DNA of 64,000 bases from Clostridium sulfidigenes (GTDB taxonomy: Bacteria; Bacillota; Clostridia; Clostridiales; Clostridiaceae), in the NCBI RefSeq assembly GCF_000732635.1, contig NZ_JPMD01000001.1:124001-188000 (forward strand), read 5' to 3'. The translations under genes were made by a program, and so were the position numbers. The notes below the pieces were generated by a model. The model was not told the origin of the DNA. It did not search any database and worked only from the letters and a program-made list of their open reading frames with translations. This document shows positions 26,781-34,508 of this stretch, piece after piece. The stretch's first letter is position 1. Each line of letters begins with the position of its first letter.

Positions 26781-28067
26781 ATGAGCTTTAAAAGAAATTT
26801 GATAAGTAATGTTATATTTCAGATTATAAATGTAATTATAGCATTTTGCACAAGTGTTATTGTAGCTAGGGCGTTAGGTCCAGAGCTACAGGGACAATCA
26901 GCTTATTTTATGCTGATTATTACTACAATTTGTGAATTTGCAGATTTAGGAATAAATAATTCAACCATTTATTTCTTAAAAAAAAGTAGCTATAACAGTA
27001 GTGAGGTAATAGGGACTAATCTAATATTTCTCATAGCTAATAGTGTATTTATAGGTGCATTATTATTGTTTTTAAGAATTTTAGGAGTGGTTCTTTCAAA
27101 CTATAGTATATTTGTTTGTATTGTTGGAGCTACAAGTATTATATTTGCTTATTTAAAGGTTATGGGGTCTGAGCTTTATATTGCTAGAGAAGAGGTATAT
27201 AAATTAAATAAATCTTTATTAGCATTTAAACTAATGAAGATTTTAGTGCTTGCTATATTATATATTTGGGGAAGGTTTAATATTCAGTCCTATTTAATTA
27301 CCATGAACTTCATTACTATAATAGAAGGAGCAACCATATTTTTATCTATAAAAAATTCCTATGAGTTTTCCCTTAAAATGAATTTTCAATTTTTAAGAGT
27401 TGAAATTAAATATGCAATAAAGATGATACTTGCTTATTTGTTTATTTATTTAAATTATAAGGTGGATCAATTATTAATAAAGACAATGCTAGATGACTAT
27501 CAGTTAGGATTGTATTCTGTAGCTGTGTATTTGGCTGAACTCTTATTTTTAATACCCACATGCATTAATTCGGCTTTAATAGGTAAGGTATCCAACATGA
27601 AGACGGATTTTAAAGATGTAATAATGAAAACAGTAAAGGTAACCTTTAATTTATCTATAATTCTAAGCTTAGTTGGATGCTTATGTACTGCACTTGTACC
27701 AATGGTATATGGAGCAGAATATGCAACTATAAAGATAACTATAGTTATTTTATTTGTAGGAATCATATTTGCTTCCATAGGTAAGGTTGCATACACTTAT
27801 TTTACTATGAATAATAAACCGGAAGTACACATGTATATATCTTTAGCCACTTTAATTATTAATATTATTGGAAACTTTATGTTAATACCACTGTTAGGCA
27901 TTAATGGGGCAGCTATAGCATCTACGATTTCTTATACATTGTATGGAGTAATATATCTAGTTATTTTAAATAAGAAAGAATATGTAAAGTATGGAGATAT
28001 GCTATTTATCACCTCCAAGGATTTTAAGGATATGAAAGCCATACTTAAAAAAATAAGGAGTGAATAA
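26781..28067 (+). CDS. Wzx-like repeat-unit flippase
   Basis: Moves lipid-linked repeat units across the membrane. The 428-aa protein has about twelve membrane helices, the typical N-terminus (LISNVIFQIINVIIAFCTSVIVARALGPELQG) and a helix-10/12 GINGAAIASTISYTLYG motif of the oligosaccharide flippase (PST/MATE) family. AGGAG precedes the ATG, 12 bases after the deacetylase stop. The following gene starts two bases after its stop codon. Confidence 0.9.
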   Translation: MSFKRNLISNVIFQIINVIIAFCTSVIVARALGPELQGQSAYFMLIITTICEFADLGINNSTIYFLKKSSYNSSEVIGTNLIFLIANSVFIGALLLFLRILGVVLSNYSIFVCIVGATSIIFAYLKVMGSELYIAREEVYKLNKSLLAFKLMKILVLAILYIWGRFNIQSYLITMNFITIIEGATIFLSIKNSYEFSLKMNFQFLRVEIKYAIKMILAYLFIYLNYKVDQLLIKTMLDDYQLGLYSVAVYLAELLFLIPTCINSALIGKVSNMKTDFKDVIMKTVKVTFNLSIILSLVGCLCTALVPMVYGAEYATIKITIVILFVGIIFASIGKVAYTYFTMNNKPEVHMYISLATLIINIIGNFMLIPLLGINGAAIASTISYTLYGVIYLVILNKKEYVKYGDMLFITSKDFKDMKAILKKIRSE

Positions 28068-28068
28068 A

Positions 28069-29646
28069 TTGATTAAGCTAGTTGACCATAGTTTTAAATG
28101 GTATATAAAAGATAATATTAGTGTTATTGGATATGCTTTTATCGAAGAAGAATATCTAAATGATGAGGAGTTGGCTTACTATATAAAGGTTAATTTAGAT
28201 AAATATAAGGATTTAAACAAGATATTAACTGAATTAAATGGTTTTTTTTCTATAGTTATTGAAAGTGGTGAGAACATTTATTTATGCTGTGATAGAACTA
28301 GAAGCTTTCCTCTGTTTTATTATATTGACCATGAAGGAATTAGGATATCAAATTTTACAAAGGAAATAGTAGGAGAAAAAATAGAACTAGATAGTGAGGC
28401 TGTGGAAGAATTCAAATATTCAAGTTTTGTGACGGGGGGAGATACTTTAATAAAGAATTTAAAGGCCGTACAAGCTGGAGAATTTATAACTATCAATAAA
28501 TATAACTATGAAGTTTTAAAAAATACCTACTATGAATTTGCACATAAGGAGTATCTAGATATCCATAAAGTTGAGTTAATAAAAACAATTCATGAAAAGT
28601 ATATGGGAGTCTTTAAAAGGCTCATAAGAAGTGTGGAAGGTAGAACCATAGTTATTCCTTTAAGTGGTGGGTATGATTCAAGGCTGATAGTTCAGATGTT
28701 ATATTTGCTTAATTATAAAAATATCATTTGTTTTTCCTACGGAAAGCTAGGCAACAAGGAATCATTAATATCTAAAAAAGTAGCAGAACACTTTGGTTTT
28801 AAGTGGATATTTATAGAGTATACGGAAAGTAAATTAAAAGCAATGTATGAAGATATAGATAAATGTGAGAATTTTGCGTCAAATTATGTTTCTGTAATTC
28901 ATTTGCAAGATTACATTGCTATCAAAGAGATGAAGGAAAATAGTTTGATACCAGATGATAGCGTCATTGTACCTGGTCATTCTGGAGATTTTATTGCAGG
29001 AAGTCATATTAAGCAATGCTTAACTAAGAATATGAAAAATCATAATACCATTAATAATGAAATAATTAAATCACACTACAATTTATTTAAAATAAGAAAT
29101 TATAAATCAATAAAAGCTAGAGTTAATAAAAATTATAAAGTAATAGGAACTAATTCGATTAAAAATAATATCTCCCATTTTGAAAAATTTGATTGGAGAG
29201 AGCGTCAGTGTAAATTTATTATTAACTCCGTAAGAATGTATGAGTTGTTTAATTTTCAATGGAGAATACCACTATGGGATTTTGAACTTATAGATTATTG
29301 GTGTGAGATAGGTTATAGATATAGGATAAATAGAAATTTATATATAGAGTATGCTAATGGACTTGAATTAGAACAAGGCTTACATCTTAACCAGAATAAT
29401 GTGAAAAGTGAAAAATCCTGTGGTGTTGGGGTAGTAATTAAAGAAAAAATTAAAGAAAGCTTTTTAGGTGGGATATTAAGATTTATTAAGTTTATAATTT
29501 CCTATGATAAGAAGGAGTTTGGATTTAATAACTTAATGAAGAGACATACATTTATTAAAAAGGGTATCATGGGAGCTATAAATGATAATTCAATATTTGC
29601 AGACGAGTATTTATTAAAAGTATTGAAAAGAAGTAGGAGTAAATAA
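28069..29646 (+). CDS. asparagine-synthase-like amidotransferase lacking the glutaminase cysteine
   Basis: Resembles AsnB-type ATP-dependent amide synthases. AAGGAG at 28055-28060 places the start at TTG 28069, giving 525 aa; GTG 28060 lies inside the ribosome site. The N-terminal Ntn-like domain is recognisable (LNGFFSIVIESGENIYLCCDRTRSFPLFYY) but lacks the N-terminal catalytic Cys2, so it cannot hydrolyse glutamine. The synthase domain has the PPi loop VIPLSGGYDSRL and FGFKWIFIEYTE. It may use free ammonia or an amine to amidate a uronic acid of the repeat unit, as WbpS-type proteins do in O-antigens. The substrate is inference. Confidence 0.8.
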   Translation: MIKLVDHSFKWYIKDNISVIGYAFIEEEYLNDEELAYYIKVNLDKYKDLNKILTELNGFFSIVIESGENIYLCCDRTRSFPLFYYIDHEGIRISNFTKEIVGEKIELDSEAVEEFKYSSFVTGGDTLIKNLKAVQAGEFITINKYNYEVLKNTYYEFAHKEYLDIHKVELIKTIHEKYMGVFKRLIRSVEGRTIVIPLSGGYDSRLIVQMLYLLNYKNIICFSYGKLGNKESLISKKVAEHFGFKWIFIEYTESKLKAMYEDIDKCENFASNYVSVIHLQDYIAIKEMKENSLIPDDSVIVPGHSGDFIAGSHIKQCLTKNMKNHNTINNEIIKSHYNLFKIRNYKSIKARVNKNYKVIGTNSIKNNISHFEKFDWRERQCKFIINSVRMYELFNFQWRIPLWDFELIDYWCEIGYRYRINRNLYIEYANGLELEQGLHLNQNNVKSEKSCGVGVVIKEKIKESFLGGILRFIKFIISYDKKEFGFNNLMKRHTFIKKGIMGAINDNSIFADEYLLKVLKRSRSK

Positions 29647-29699
29647 AACTAATAATATTATTGCATGATTTTTGTAGAAAAGTACATGGAGGAAATACA

Positions 29700-29837
29700 A
29701 TGAATTTTCAAGTGGTTTTTCACGGAAGAGAATTATGTGTTTATAACTCAAGGTCTAATGGTATATTTATAATAAATGATAATCAAGCTATTATTATTCA
29801 TTACCTTAGAGTTAGGGAGGAGCAGCGTGGAAAATGA
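29700..29837 (+). CDS. 45-aa microprotein coupled to the acyltransferase-like gene
   Basis: A small frame with a very good ribosome site (GGAGG at 29688-29692, seven bases before ATG) encodes MNFQVVFHGRELCVYN and on to LRVREEQRGK. It ends TGA with an ATGA overlap onto the next start at 29834, so it would couple translation. No similarity is known to me. The middle (GIFIINDNQAIIIHYL) is hydrophobic but too short and polar for a clear membrane helix. It fills most of what would otherwise be an unusually long gap in a tightly packed operon, which supports it as real. Confidence 0.55.
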   Translation: MNFQVVFHGRELCVYNSRSNGIFIINDNQAIIIHYLRVREEQRGK

Positions 29838-30802
29838 ATAAAGAAAGGTATAGGGAATTATGTAAAACAGAAAAAACAATACCTATCTTTCTAATGGATT
29901 GGTGGATGGATGCTGTTTCTATGGATGGAGAATGGAATGTAAAGTTGTATGAGCTAGATAGTGAGATAATGGGGGTATTGGTATATTATTTAACCAATAG
30001 AGCAAATAAAAAAGTAATAACTCTACCGCCGTTGACTCAGAAAAATGGTATATGGATTAAGTATCCGCAGTATCAAAAGCAAGTTACAAAAATCTCCTAC
30101 GAAAATAAGGTTACAAAAGAACTTTTAAATCAATTAGAGAGGGAAGATGTATATTCCTATAACCAAAATTTCGATTATAATTTTCAGAATTGGTATGAAT
30201 TTTATTGGCGAGAGTATATACAAACTACTAGGTATACCTATGTAATTGAAGATTTAGCAGATTTAAAGAAGGTTTATGATAATTTTGATAAAAGCTTAAG
30301 GTGCAATATCCGAAAGGCAGAAAAAGTAGTACAAGTTAAAAGAAATTTAAGTATTGAAGAATTTTATAATCTTAATAAAATAACATTTGAAAGAAAAGGT
30401 GCGAATATACCCTATTCCTTTGAAATAGTAAAACGAATTGATGAAGCTTGCAAGGAAAGAAAATGTAGAGAAATATTTTACGCAATAGATGAATATGAAA
30501 ACATTCATTCTGCAATATACATTGTTTGGGATTGCCATAGCGCATATTATATAATGGAAGGTGTAAATACAGAATTTCTAAATAGTCAAGCTACATCCTT
30601 ATTATTGTGGAAGGCAATAGAGCATTCATCAGAATATGTGAAGAAATTTGATTTTGAAGGAAGTATGATGCAAAGTATAGAAAGGTTTTTCCGAAAATAT
30701 GGAGGGGTTCAAAGGCAATATTTTAATATAAAGAAGATTTATAAACATGACTGTGTGTATGAGTTTGCAAAAAAAATATATAAGAAAATTAATAATAGGT
30801 GA
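29834..30802 (+). CDS. FemAB/GNAT-like acyl- or aminoacyltransferase, copy 1
   Basis: The 322-aa protein looks like the FemAB/GNAT (Acetyltransf_6) group, which adds amino acids or acyl groups to cell-wall or glycan amines. Shared blocks with the next gene are IPIFLMDWWMDAV, LPPLTQKNGIWIKYP, TTRYTYVIEDL, NIRKAEK (GNAT-like cofactor region) and KKFDFEGSM near the end. Start ATG 29834 overlaps the microprotein stop. The tandem pair follows the asparagine-synthase-like gene, so all three may decorate the same sugar. The donor (acyl-CoA or aminoacyl-tRNA) cannot be told. Confidence 0.75.
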   Translation: MNKERYRELCKTEKTIPIFLMDWWMDAVSMDGEWNVKLYELDSEIMGVLVYYLTNRANKKVITLPPLTQKNGIWIKYPQYQKQVTKISYENKVTKELLNQLEREDVYSYNQNFDYNFQNWYEFYWREYIQTTRYTYVIEDLADLKKVYDNFDKSLRCNIRKAEKVVQVKRNLSIEEFYNLNKITFERKGANIPYSFEIVKRIDEACKERKCREIFYAIDEYENIHSAIYIVWDCHSAYYIMEGVNTEFLNSQATSLLLWKAIEHSSEYVKKFDFEGSMMQSIERFFRKYGGVQRQYFNIKKIYKHDCVYEFAKKIYKKINNR

Positions 30803-30806
30803 AGAT

Positions 30807-31769
30807 ATGAATAATAAAGAAGCTTATATAGAGTTGTGCAGTAGGGAAAAAACAATTCCTATATTTTTAAGACATTGGTGGTTAGACGTAGTAAAGGAAG
30901 ACGGGGAATGGGATGTAATAATTGAAAAAAAAGGTGAGAACATTATTGCGGCACTTCCCTTTTATTATAAGAATAAATTTGGGATTAAATATATAACTCA
31001 ACCTATTTTAACTCAAAAAACTGGTCTATGGATTAAGTATCCAGTAGGACAAAATTATACTAAAAAGTTATCATATGAAAAAGAGACAATGACTAGCATC
31101 ATAGAGAAGTTAGATGCGCTACAATTTCAAGGATATAAACAGCATTTTGATTATAGTATAACTAATTGGTTACCTTTTTACTGGAAAGGGTATAGCCAGA
31201 CTACAAGATATACCTATGTATTAGAGGATATATCTAATATAGATAAAGTATTATTAAATTTTGATAGCTCTAAAAGAAAAAATATTAGAAAGGCCGAAAA
31301 GATAGTTGAGATAAGATATGATTTATCTGCAGAGGATTTTTATGCCAATCACAAGATGACATTAAAAAAGCAAGGGCAAAATATACTTTACTCCTTTGAG
31401 GTGTTTAATAAAATTTATAATGCTTGCTATGAAAGAAATAATGGACGAGTATTCTATGCGGTAGATAATGTAGGTAATATCCATTGTGCTTTATTTATAA
31501 TTTGGGATGAAATCAGTGCTTATTATCTGATAAATACAATAGATCCAAAGTATAGGAATGTGGGGGCAGCAAGCTTAACTATATCAGAGGCCATAAAATA
31601 TGTAGCTAATTATACTAAAAAGTTTGACTTTGAAGGCAGTATGATAGAAAATGTGGAAAATTCCTATAGGCGATTTGGTGCAGTACAAGTACCATATTTT
31701 TGCATATACAAGGAGTATTCTAGATTGTTTAAGATGCTAAATCAGATTAATAAAATTGTTAAAAGGTAG
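30807..31769 (+). CDS. FemAB/GNAT-like acyl- or aminoacyltransferase, copy 2
   Basis: A tandem paralogue of the previous gene with the same blocks: IPIFLRHWWLDVV, QPILTQKTGLWIKYP, TTRYTYVLEDI, NIRKAEKIVE and KKFDFEGSM. The frame is open upstream to 30747, but ATG 30807 lies four bases after the previous stop and after AGGTGAAG, and matches the paralogue's N-terminus, giving 320 aa. The two proteins have clearly diverged, so the duplication is not recent and they may differ in acceptor or donor. A REP cluster follows the stop. Confidence 0.75.
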   Translation: MNNKEAYIELCSREKTIPIFLRHWWLDVVKEDGEWDVIIEKKGENIIAALPFYYKNKFGIKYITQPILTQKTGLWIKYPVGQNYTKKLSYEKETMTSIIEKLDALQFQGYKQHFDYSITNWLPFYWKGYSQTTRYTYVLEDISNIDKVLLNFDSSKRKNIRKAEKIVEIRYDLSAEDFYANHKMTLKKQGQNILYSFEVFNKIYNACYERNNGRVFYAVDNVGNIHCALFIIWDEISAYYLINTIDPKYRNVGAASLTISEAIKYVANYTKKFDFEGSMIENVENSYRRFGAVQVPYFCIYKEYSRLFKMLNQINKIVKR

Positions 31770-31778
31770 CAAGTTATA

Positions 31779-31870
31779 ACACCACTGGGTCAGATTAACT
31801 TCCATTTAATACCACGGGGTCAGACCCCCTCCCATAAAATGGGGTGGGGTCTGACCCCGTTACATTTTAT
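31779..31870. repeat. REP cluster: degenerate copy plus paired inverted unit
   Basis: A degenerate ACACCACTGGGTCAGA lies at 31779-31794. ACGGGGTCAGACCCCCTCCCAT (31814-31835) then pairs with its inverted partner at 31839-31860, which contains GGGGTCTGACCCC at 31846-31858 followed by G and TTAC, i.e. the GTAA tetranucleotide on the minus strand. It can terminate transcription after the acyltransferase gene. Confidence 0.9.
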
Positions 31871-31879
31871 TCCAAAAAG

Positions 31880-31908
31880 TTGCTCATTACCATGTATAGT
31901 ATTATAAT
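31880..31908 (+). promoter_or_regulatory. tagD promoter
   Basis: TTGCTC (31880-31885), a 17-base spacer and TATAAT (31903-31908) form a good housekeeping promoter directly downstream of the REP cluster. Transcription would start near 31915, about 50 nt before the tagD start codon. Confidence 0.7.
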
Positions 31909-31964
31909 AAGTAAGAAAACAAAATATAAAAATAAAGTAATTTATTTTTTGGAGGAATTTAATA

Positions 31965-32372
31965 ATGAAAAAAGTAATTACCTATGGCACATTTGATTTA
32001 TTACACTATGGTCATATAAACATATTAAAGAGAGCTAAGGAGCAAGGAGACTATTTAATAGTAGCTTTATCAACAAATGAGTTTAATGAAGTTAAAGGTA
32101 AGAAGTGTTATTTTTCATATGAGGAGAGAAAAAAATTATTAGAAGCAATTAGATATGTGGATTTAGTTATTCCAGAAAATAATTGGGAACAAAAAATTAA
32201 TGACATAAAAGAATTTCATGTAGATACTTTTGTCATTGGAGATGACTGGGAAGGGAAGTTCGATTTCCTTAAAGAATACTGCAAAGTTATATATTTAGGC
32301 AGAACTCCTGAAATATCAACAACTAAAATAAAACAGGAGCTAGGTCTAGGACAAGTTGCAATAGGAAAATAA
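31965..32372 (+). CDS. tagD: glycerol-3-phosphate cytidylyltransferase
   Basis: Makes CDP-glycerol from CTP and sn-glycerol-3-phosphate, the precursor of poly(glycerophosphate) teichoic acids. The 135-aa protein has ITYGTFDLLHYGHINIL with the HxGH motif, RAKEQGDYLIVALSTNEFN, and the RTPEISTTKIKQ signature of cytidylyltransferases (RTxGISTT in TagD). TTGGAGG precedes the ATG. It is a single-gene unit between its own promoter and a hairpin terminator at 32387-32415. It feeds the polymerases at 34509, 39164 and 40363. Confidence 0.93.
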   Translation: MKKVITYGTFDLLHYGHINILKRAKEQGDYLIVALSTNEFNEVKGKKCYFSYEERKKLLEAIRYVDLVIPENNWEQKINDIKEFHVDTFVIGDDWEGKFDFLKEYCKVIYLGRTPEISTTKIKQELGLGQVAIGK

Positions 32373-32386
32373 TATACATTAAAATG

Positions 32387-32418
32387 GGACTAGTGTTGAT
32401 TTGCTAGTCCTTATTTTA
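32387..32418 (+). terminator. tagD terminator
   Basis: GGACTAG (32387-32393) pairs with CTAGTCC (32404-32410) and is followed by TTATTTTATT. Confidence 0.75.
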
Positions 32419-32520
32419 TTGTCAATGGAATAAATAAAAACAGTATAAGTTAAATAAGGAAAACTAAACACAAGATAAAAGTTAGATTATTATTAGAGTT
32501 TTTATACATAGGATTTGTGT

Positions 32521-32690
32521 AAACAGAGTTCTTAGCTTCTATGAAGCTTACTAACAGACTTCTAAGTATCAATTTATTTGATACTTAGAAGCCGTTGTCC
32601 TTTAGGGGAAATCGTTATCCAGGGACGTAGCAGCTCTTTCTCCCACTTTAAAGAAAATGGGAGTATTAGAGCTGATAGTCATCGGATAAA
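32521..32690 (+). ncRNA. three-copy structured RNA-like element, copy 1
   Basis: The element begins AACAGAGTTCTT and has small hairpins, the second very strong (32559-32572 with 32578-32591), then a core at 32611-32690. In the core TTATCC (32615-32620) pairs with GGATAA (32684-32689), AGCTCT (32632-32637) with AGAGCT (32668-32673) and CTCCCA (32640-32645) with TGGGAG (32658-32663). Internal-loop bases AGGGACGTAGC and ATAGTCATC are conserved in copy 2 (60481-60612) and largely in copy 3 (55266-55345, opposite strand). It lies 120 bp upstream of the TagG-like gene. I could not assign it to a riboswitch family. Confidence 0.6.
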
Positions 32691-32813
32691 AGTAATAAAT
32701 CTTGTTAGATGTTAGTTGATGTGATAAAATGATATAAGATTTGAAGAGAAAGATAAGAAAAAATTTTTATAATCATAGTAATTTTTAAGAGAAGATATTA
32801 TAAAGAGGTAAAT

Positions 32814-33620
32814 ATGATAAAGAGCATAAGGTATGTAGTAAGTGAAAATATAAGCAATATATATAGGATTTTTTTAATTGCTAAATATGAAATATTAGCA
32901 GAAAACAGAGACTCTAAGTTAGGAATACTTTGGAATGTATTAAATCCACTAATTCAAATTTCAACCTATTGGTTTGTCTTTGGAATAGGTATAAGAAGTG
33001 GTAAACCAGTAGATGGAATTGAGTTTTTGGACTGGCTATTAGCAGGAATGGCAGTATGGTTTTTTATTAGTCCCTCAATAAGGAAGGGAGTAACGTCTAT
33101 TTCTTCAAAGATAAAGGTAATAAGAAAAATGAAATTTCCAGTGAGTATTTTGCCTACAACAGTAGTGGTGGAAGAAGCCATTATTCATTTATGTATGCTG
33201 GTAATAATATATGTTATTTTTCTTATTAGGGGTATGGTACCTAGCCTATACAATTTTCAGGTTTTATACTATTTAATATGTGGTATGGCTTTTTCAGTAT
33301 CTTTAGCAATGATAACATCAGTGCTTAATATGTTTACAAGAGATGTGAAAAAAATAGTTAATGCAACTATGAGAATGTTAATGTATATAACCCCTATATT
33401 ATGGACAATGGATAAGATGCCTAAGAATATACAAAAAATTATGAAGTGTAATCCAATATATTATATCGTTCAGGGGTATAGAGATAGTTTCTTCTATCAT
33501 GAGGGAATATTATCTAATGTTAATGAGATGATAGTGTTTTGGGTAATTATAACGACTATGTTTATAGCAGGGAGTACATTAATGTACAAATTTAGACATA
33601 GATTTGTTGACATGATGTAA
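32814..33620 (+). CDS. tagG: TagG/Wzm-type polymer export ABC permease
   Basis: Membrane half of the ATP-driven exporter of lipid-linked teichoic acid or polysaccharide. The 268-aa protein has six membrane helices and the ABC-2 family hallmark near the N-terminus (AKYEILAENRDSKLGILWNVLNPLIQ), plus NMFTRDVKKIVNATMRMLMYITPILW and the NPIYYIVQGYRDSF block. An AAGAGG site precedes ATG 32814. The ATPase gene follows 15 bases after its stop. The leader contains RNA element copy 1. Confidence 0.92.
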   Translation: MIKSIRYVVSENISNIYRIFLIAKYEILAENRDSKLGILWNVLNPLIQISTYWFVFGIGIRSGKPVDGIEFLDWLLAGMAVWFFISPSIRKGVTSISSKIKVIRKMKFPVSILPTTVVVEEAIIHLCMLVIIYVIFLIRGMVPSLYNFQVLYYLICGMAFSVSLAMITSVLNMFTRDVKKIVNATMRMLMYITPILWTMDKMPKNIQKIMKCNPIYYIVQGYRDSFFYHEGILSNVNEMIVFWVIITTMFIAGSTLMYKFRHRFVDMM

Positions 33621-33635
33621 AATGGAGTGAAACCA

Positions 33636-34493
33636 ATGGATAATCAGTATTCAGTAGAATTTAAAAATGTGTCTAAGATATTTAAATTGAAGAAAAGTAA
33701 GGGTAAATCAAATCATAGAAATTTTTATGCATTAAAAGATATTAGCTTTAAGGTTGAAAAAGGGGATGTAGTAGGTGTATTGGGAACCAATGGTTCAGGA
33801 AAATCTACTCTTTCTTCAATTTTAGCTGGAATATCTGAAGTGGATGAAGGAAATGTTAAAATAGTAGGGGAGCAATCTTTAATAGCAATAAACACAGGGT
33901 TAAATAGTGAGTTAACAGGCCTTGAGAATATTAAAATGAAGGGTGCTCTATTAGGTTTGTCTAAAAAGAGAATAGATGAGATAACTGAAGGTGTTATAGA
34001 GTTTGCAGAGTTAGGGGATTTTTTATACCAACCACTTAAGACTTATTCTAGTGGTATGAAATCAAGGTTAGGATTTTCTATATCTATAAATCTAAACCCT
34101 GATATAGTTATAATTGATGAAGCCTTATCTGTAGGAGATAGCAGTTTTTCAGCAAAGTGTATTAAAAAGATTGAAGAATTTAAAACAGAAGGTAAAACAA
34201 TATTTTTTATTAGCCATTCCATATCACAAATTAAGAGCTTTTGTAATAAGGGTTTATGGATTGAAGGTGGTTACCTAATGGAATATGGTGATCTAGAAAG
34301 TGTTGCAGATAAATATGAAGCCTTTGTAGATGAATATAAGAAGAAAACACCAAAGGAAAAGAAAAAGTTAAAAAATGAAGCCTTTGAAAAAAGAATTGCA
34401 GTGGATAGGGATAAAGATACTGATAATAAGAGCAAAATAGCATTGTTTTCATGTTTGAAGAAAGTAAAATGTCTATTGAAGGTTAAAGGATAG
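33636..34493 (+). CDS. tagH: TagH/Wzt-type polymer export ATPase
   Basis: Powers export through the TagG-like permease. GGAG at 33624-33627 points to ATG 33636 (285 aa); an in-frame GTG at 33627 overlaps that site. Walker A is GTNGSGKST, the signature is TYSSGMKSRLGF, Walker B is IVIIDEALSVGD, and the H-loop is FISHS. Between them, NTGLNSELTGLENIKMKG is typical for TagH/Wzt. The charged C-terminal tail is short (about 40 residues), so there is no carbohydrate-binding domain like that of Wzt proteins reading capped O-antigens. Confidence 0.93.
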   Translation: MDNQYSVEFKNVSKIFKLKKSKGKSNHRNFYALKDISFKVEKGDVVGVLGTNGSGKSTLSSILAGISEVDEGNVKIVGEQSLIAINTGLNSELTGLENIKMKGALLGLSKKRIDEITEGVIEFAELGDFLYQPLKTYSSGMKSRLGFSISINLNPDIVIIDEALSVGDSSFSAKCIKKIEEFKTEGKTIFFISHSISQIKSFCNKGLWIEGGYLMEYGDLESVADKYEAFVDEYKKKTPKEKKKLKNEAFEKRIAVDRDKDTDNKSKIALFSCLKKVKCLLKVKG

Positions 34494-34508
34494 AAGGGAT
34501 ATGGCATA

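Noticed and set aside
32611..32690. Assignment of the three-copy element to a known riboswitch class
   Set aside because: The conserved loop bases did not match what I remember of the SAM, TPP, FMN, cobalamin, glycine, lysine, c-di-GMP, preQ1, fluoride, manganese, THF or ZTP motifs.
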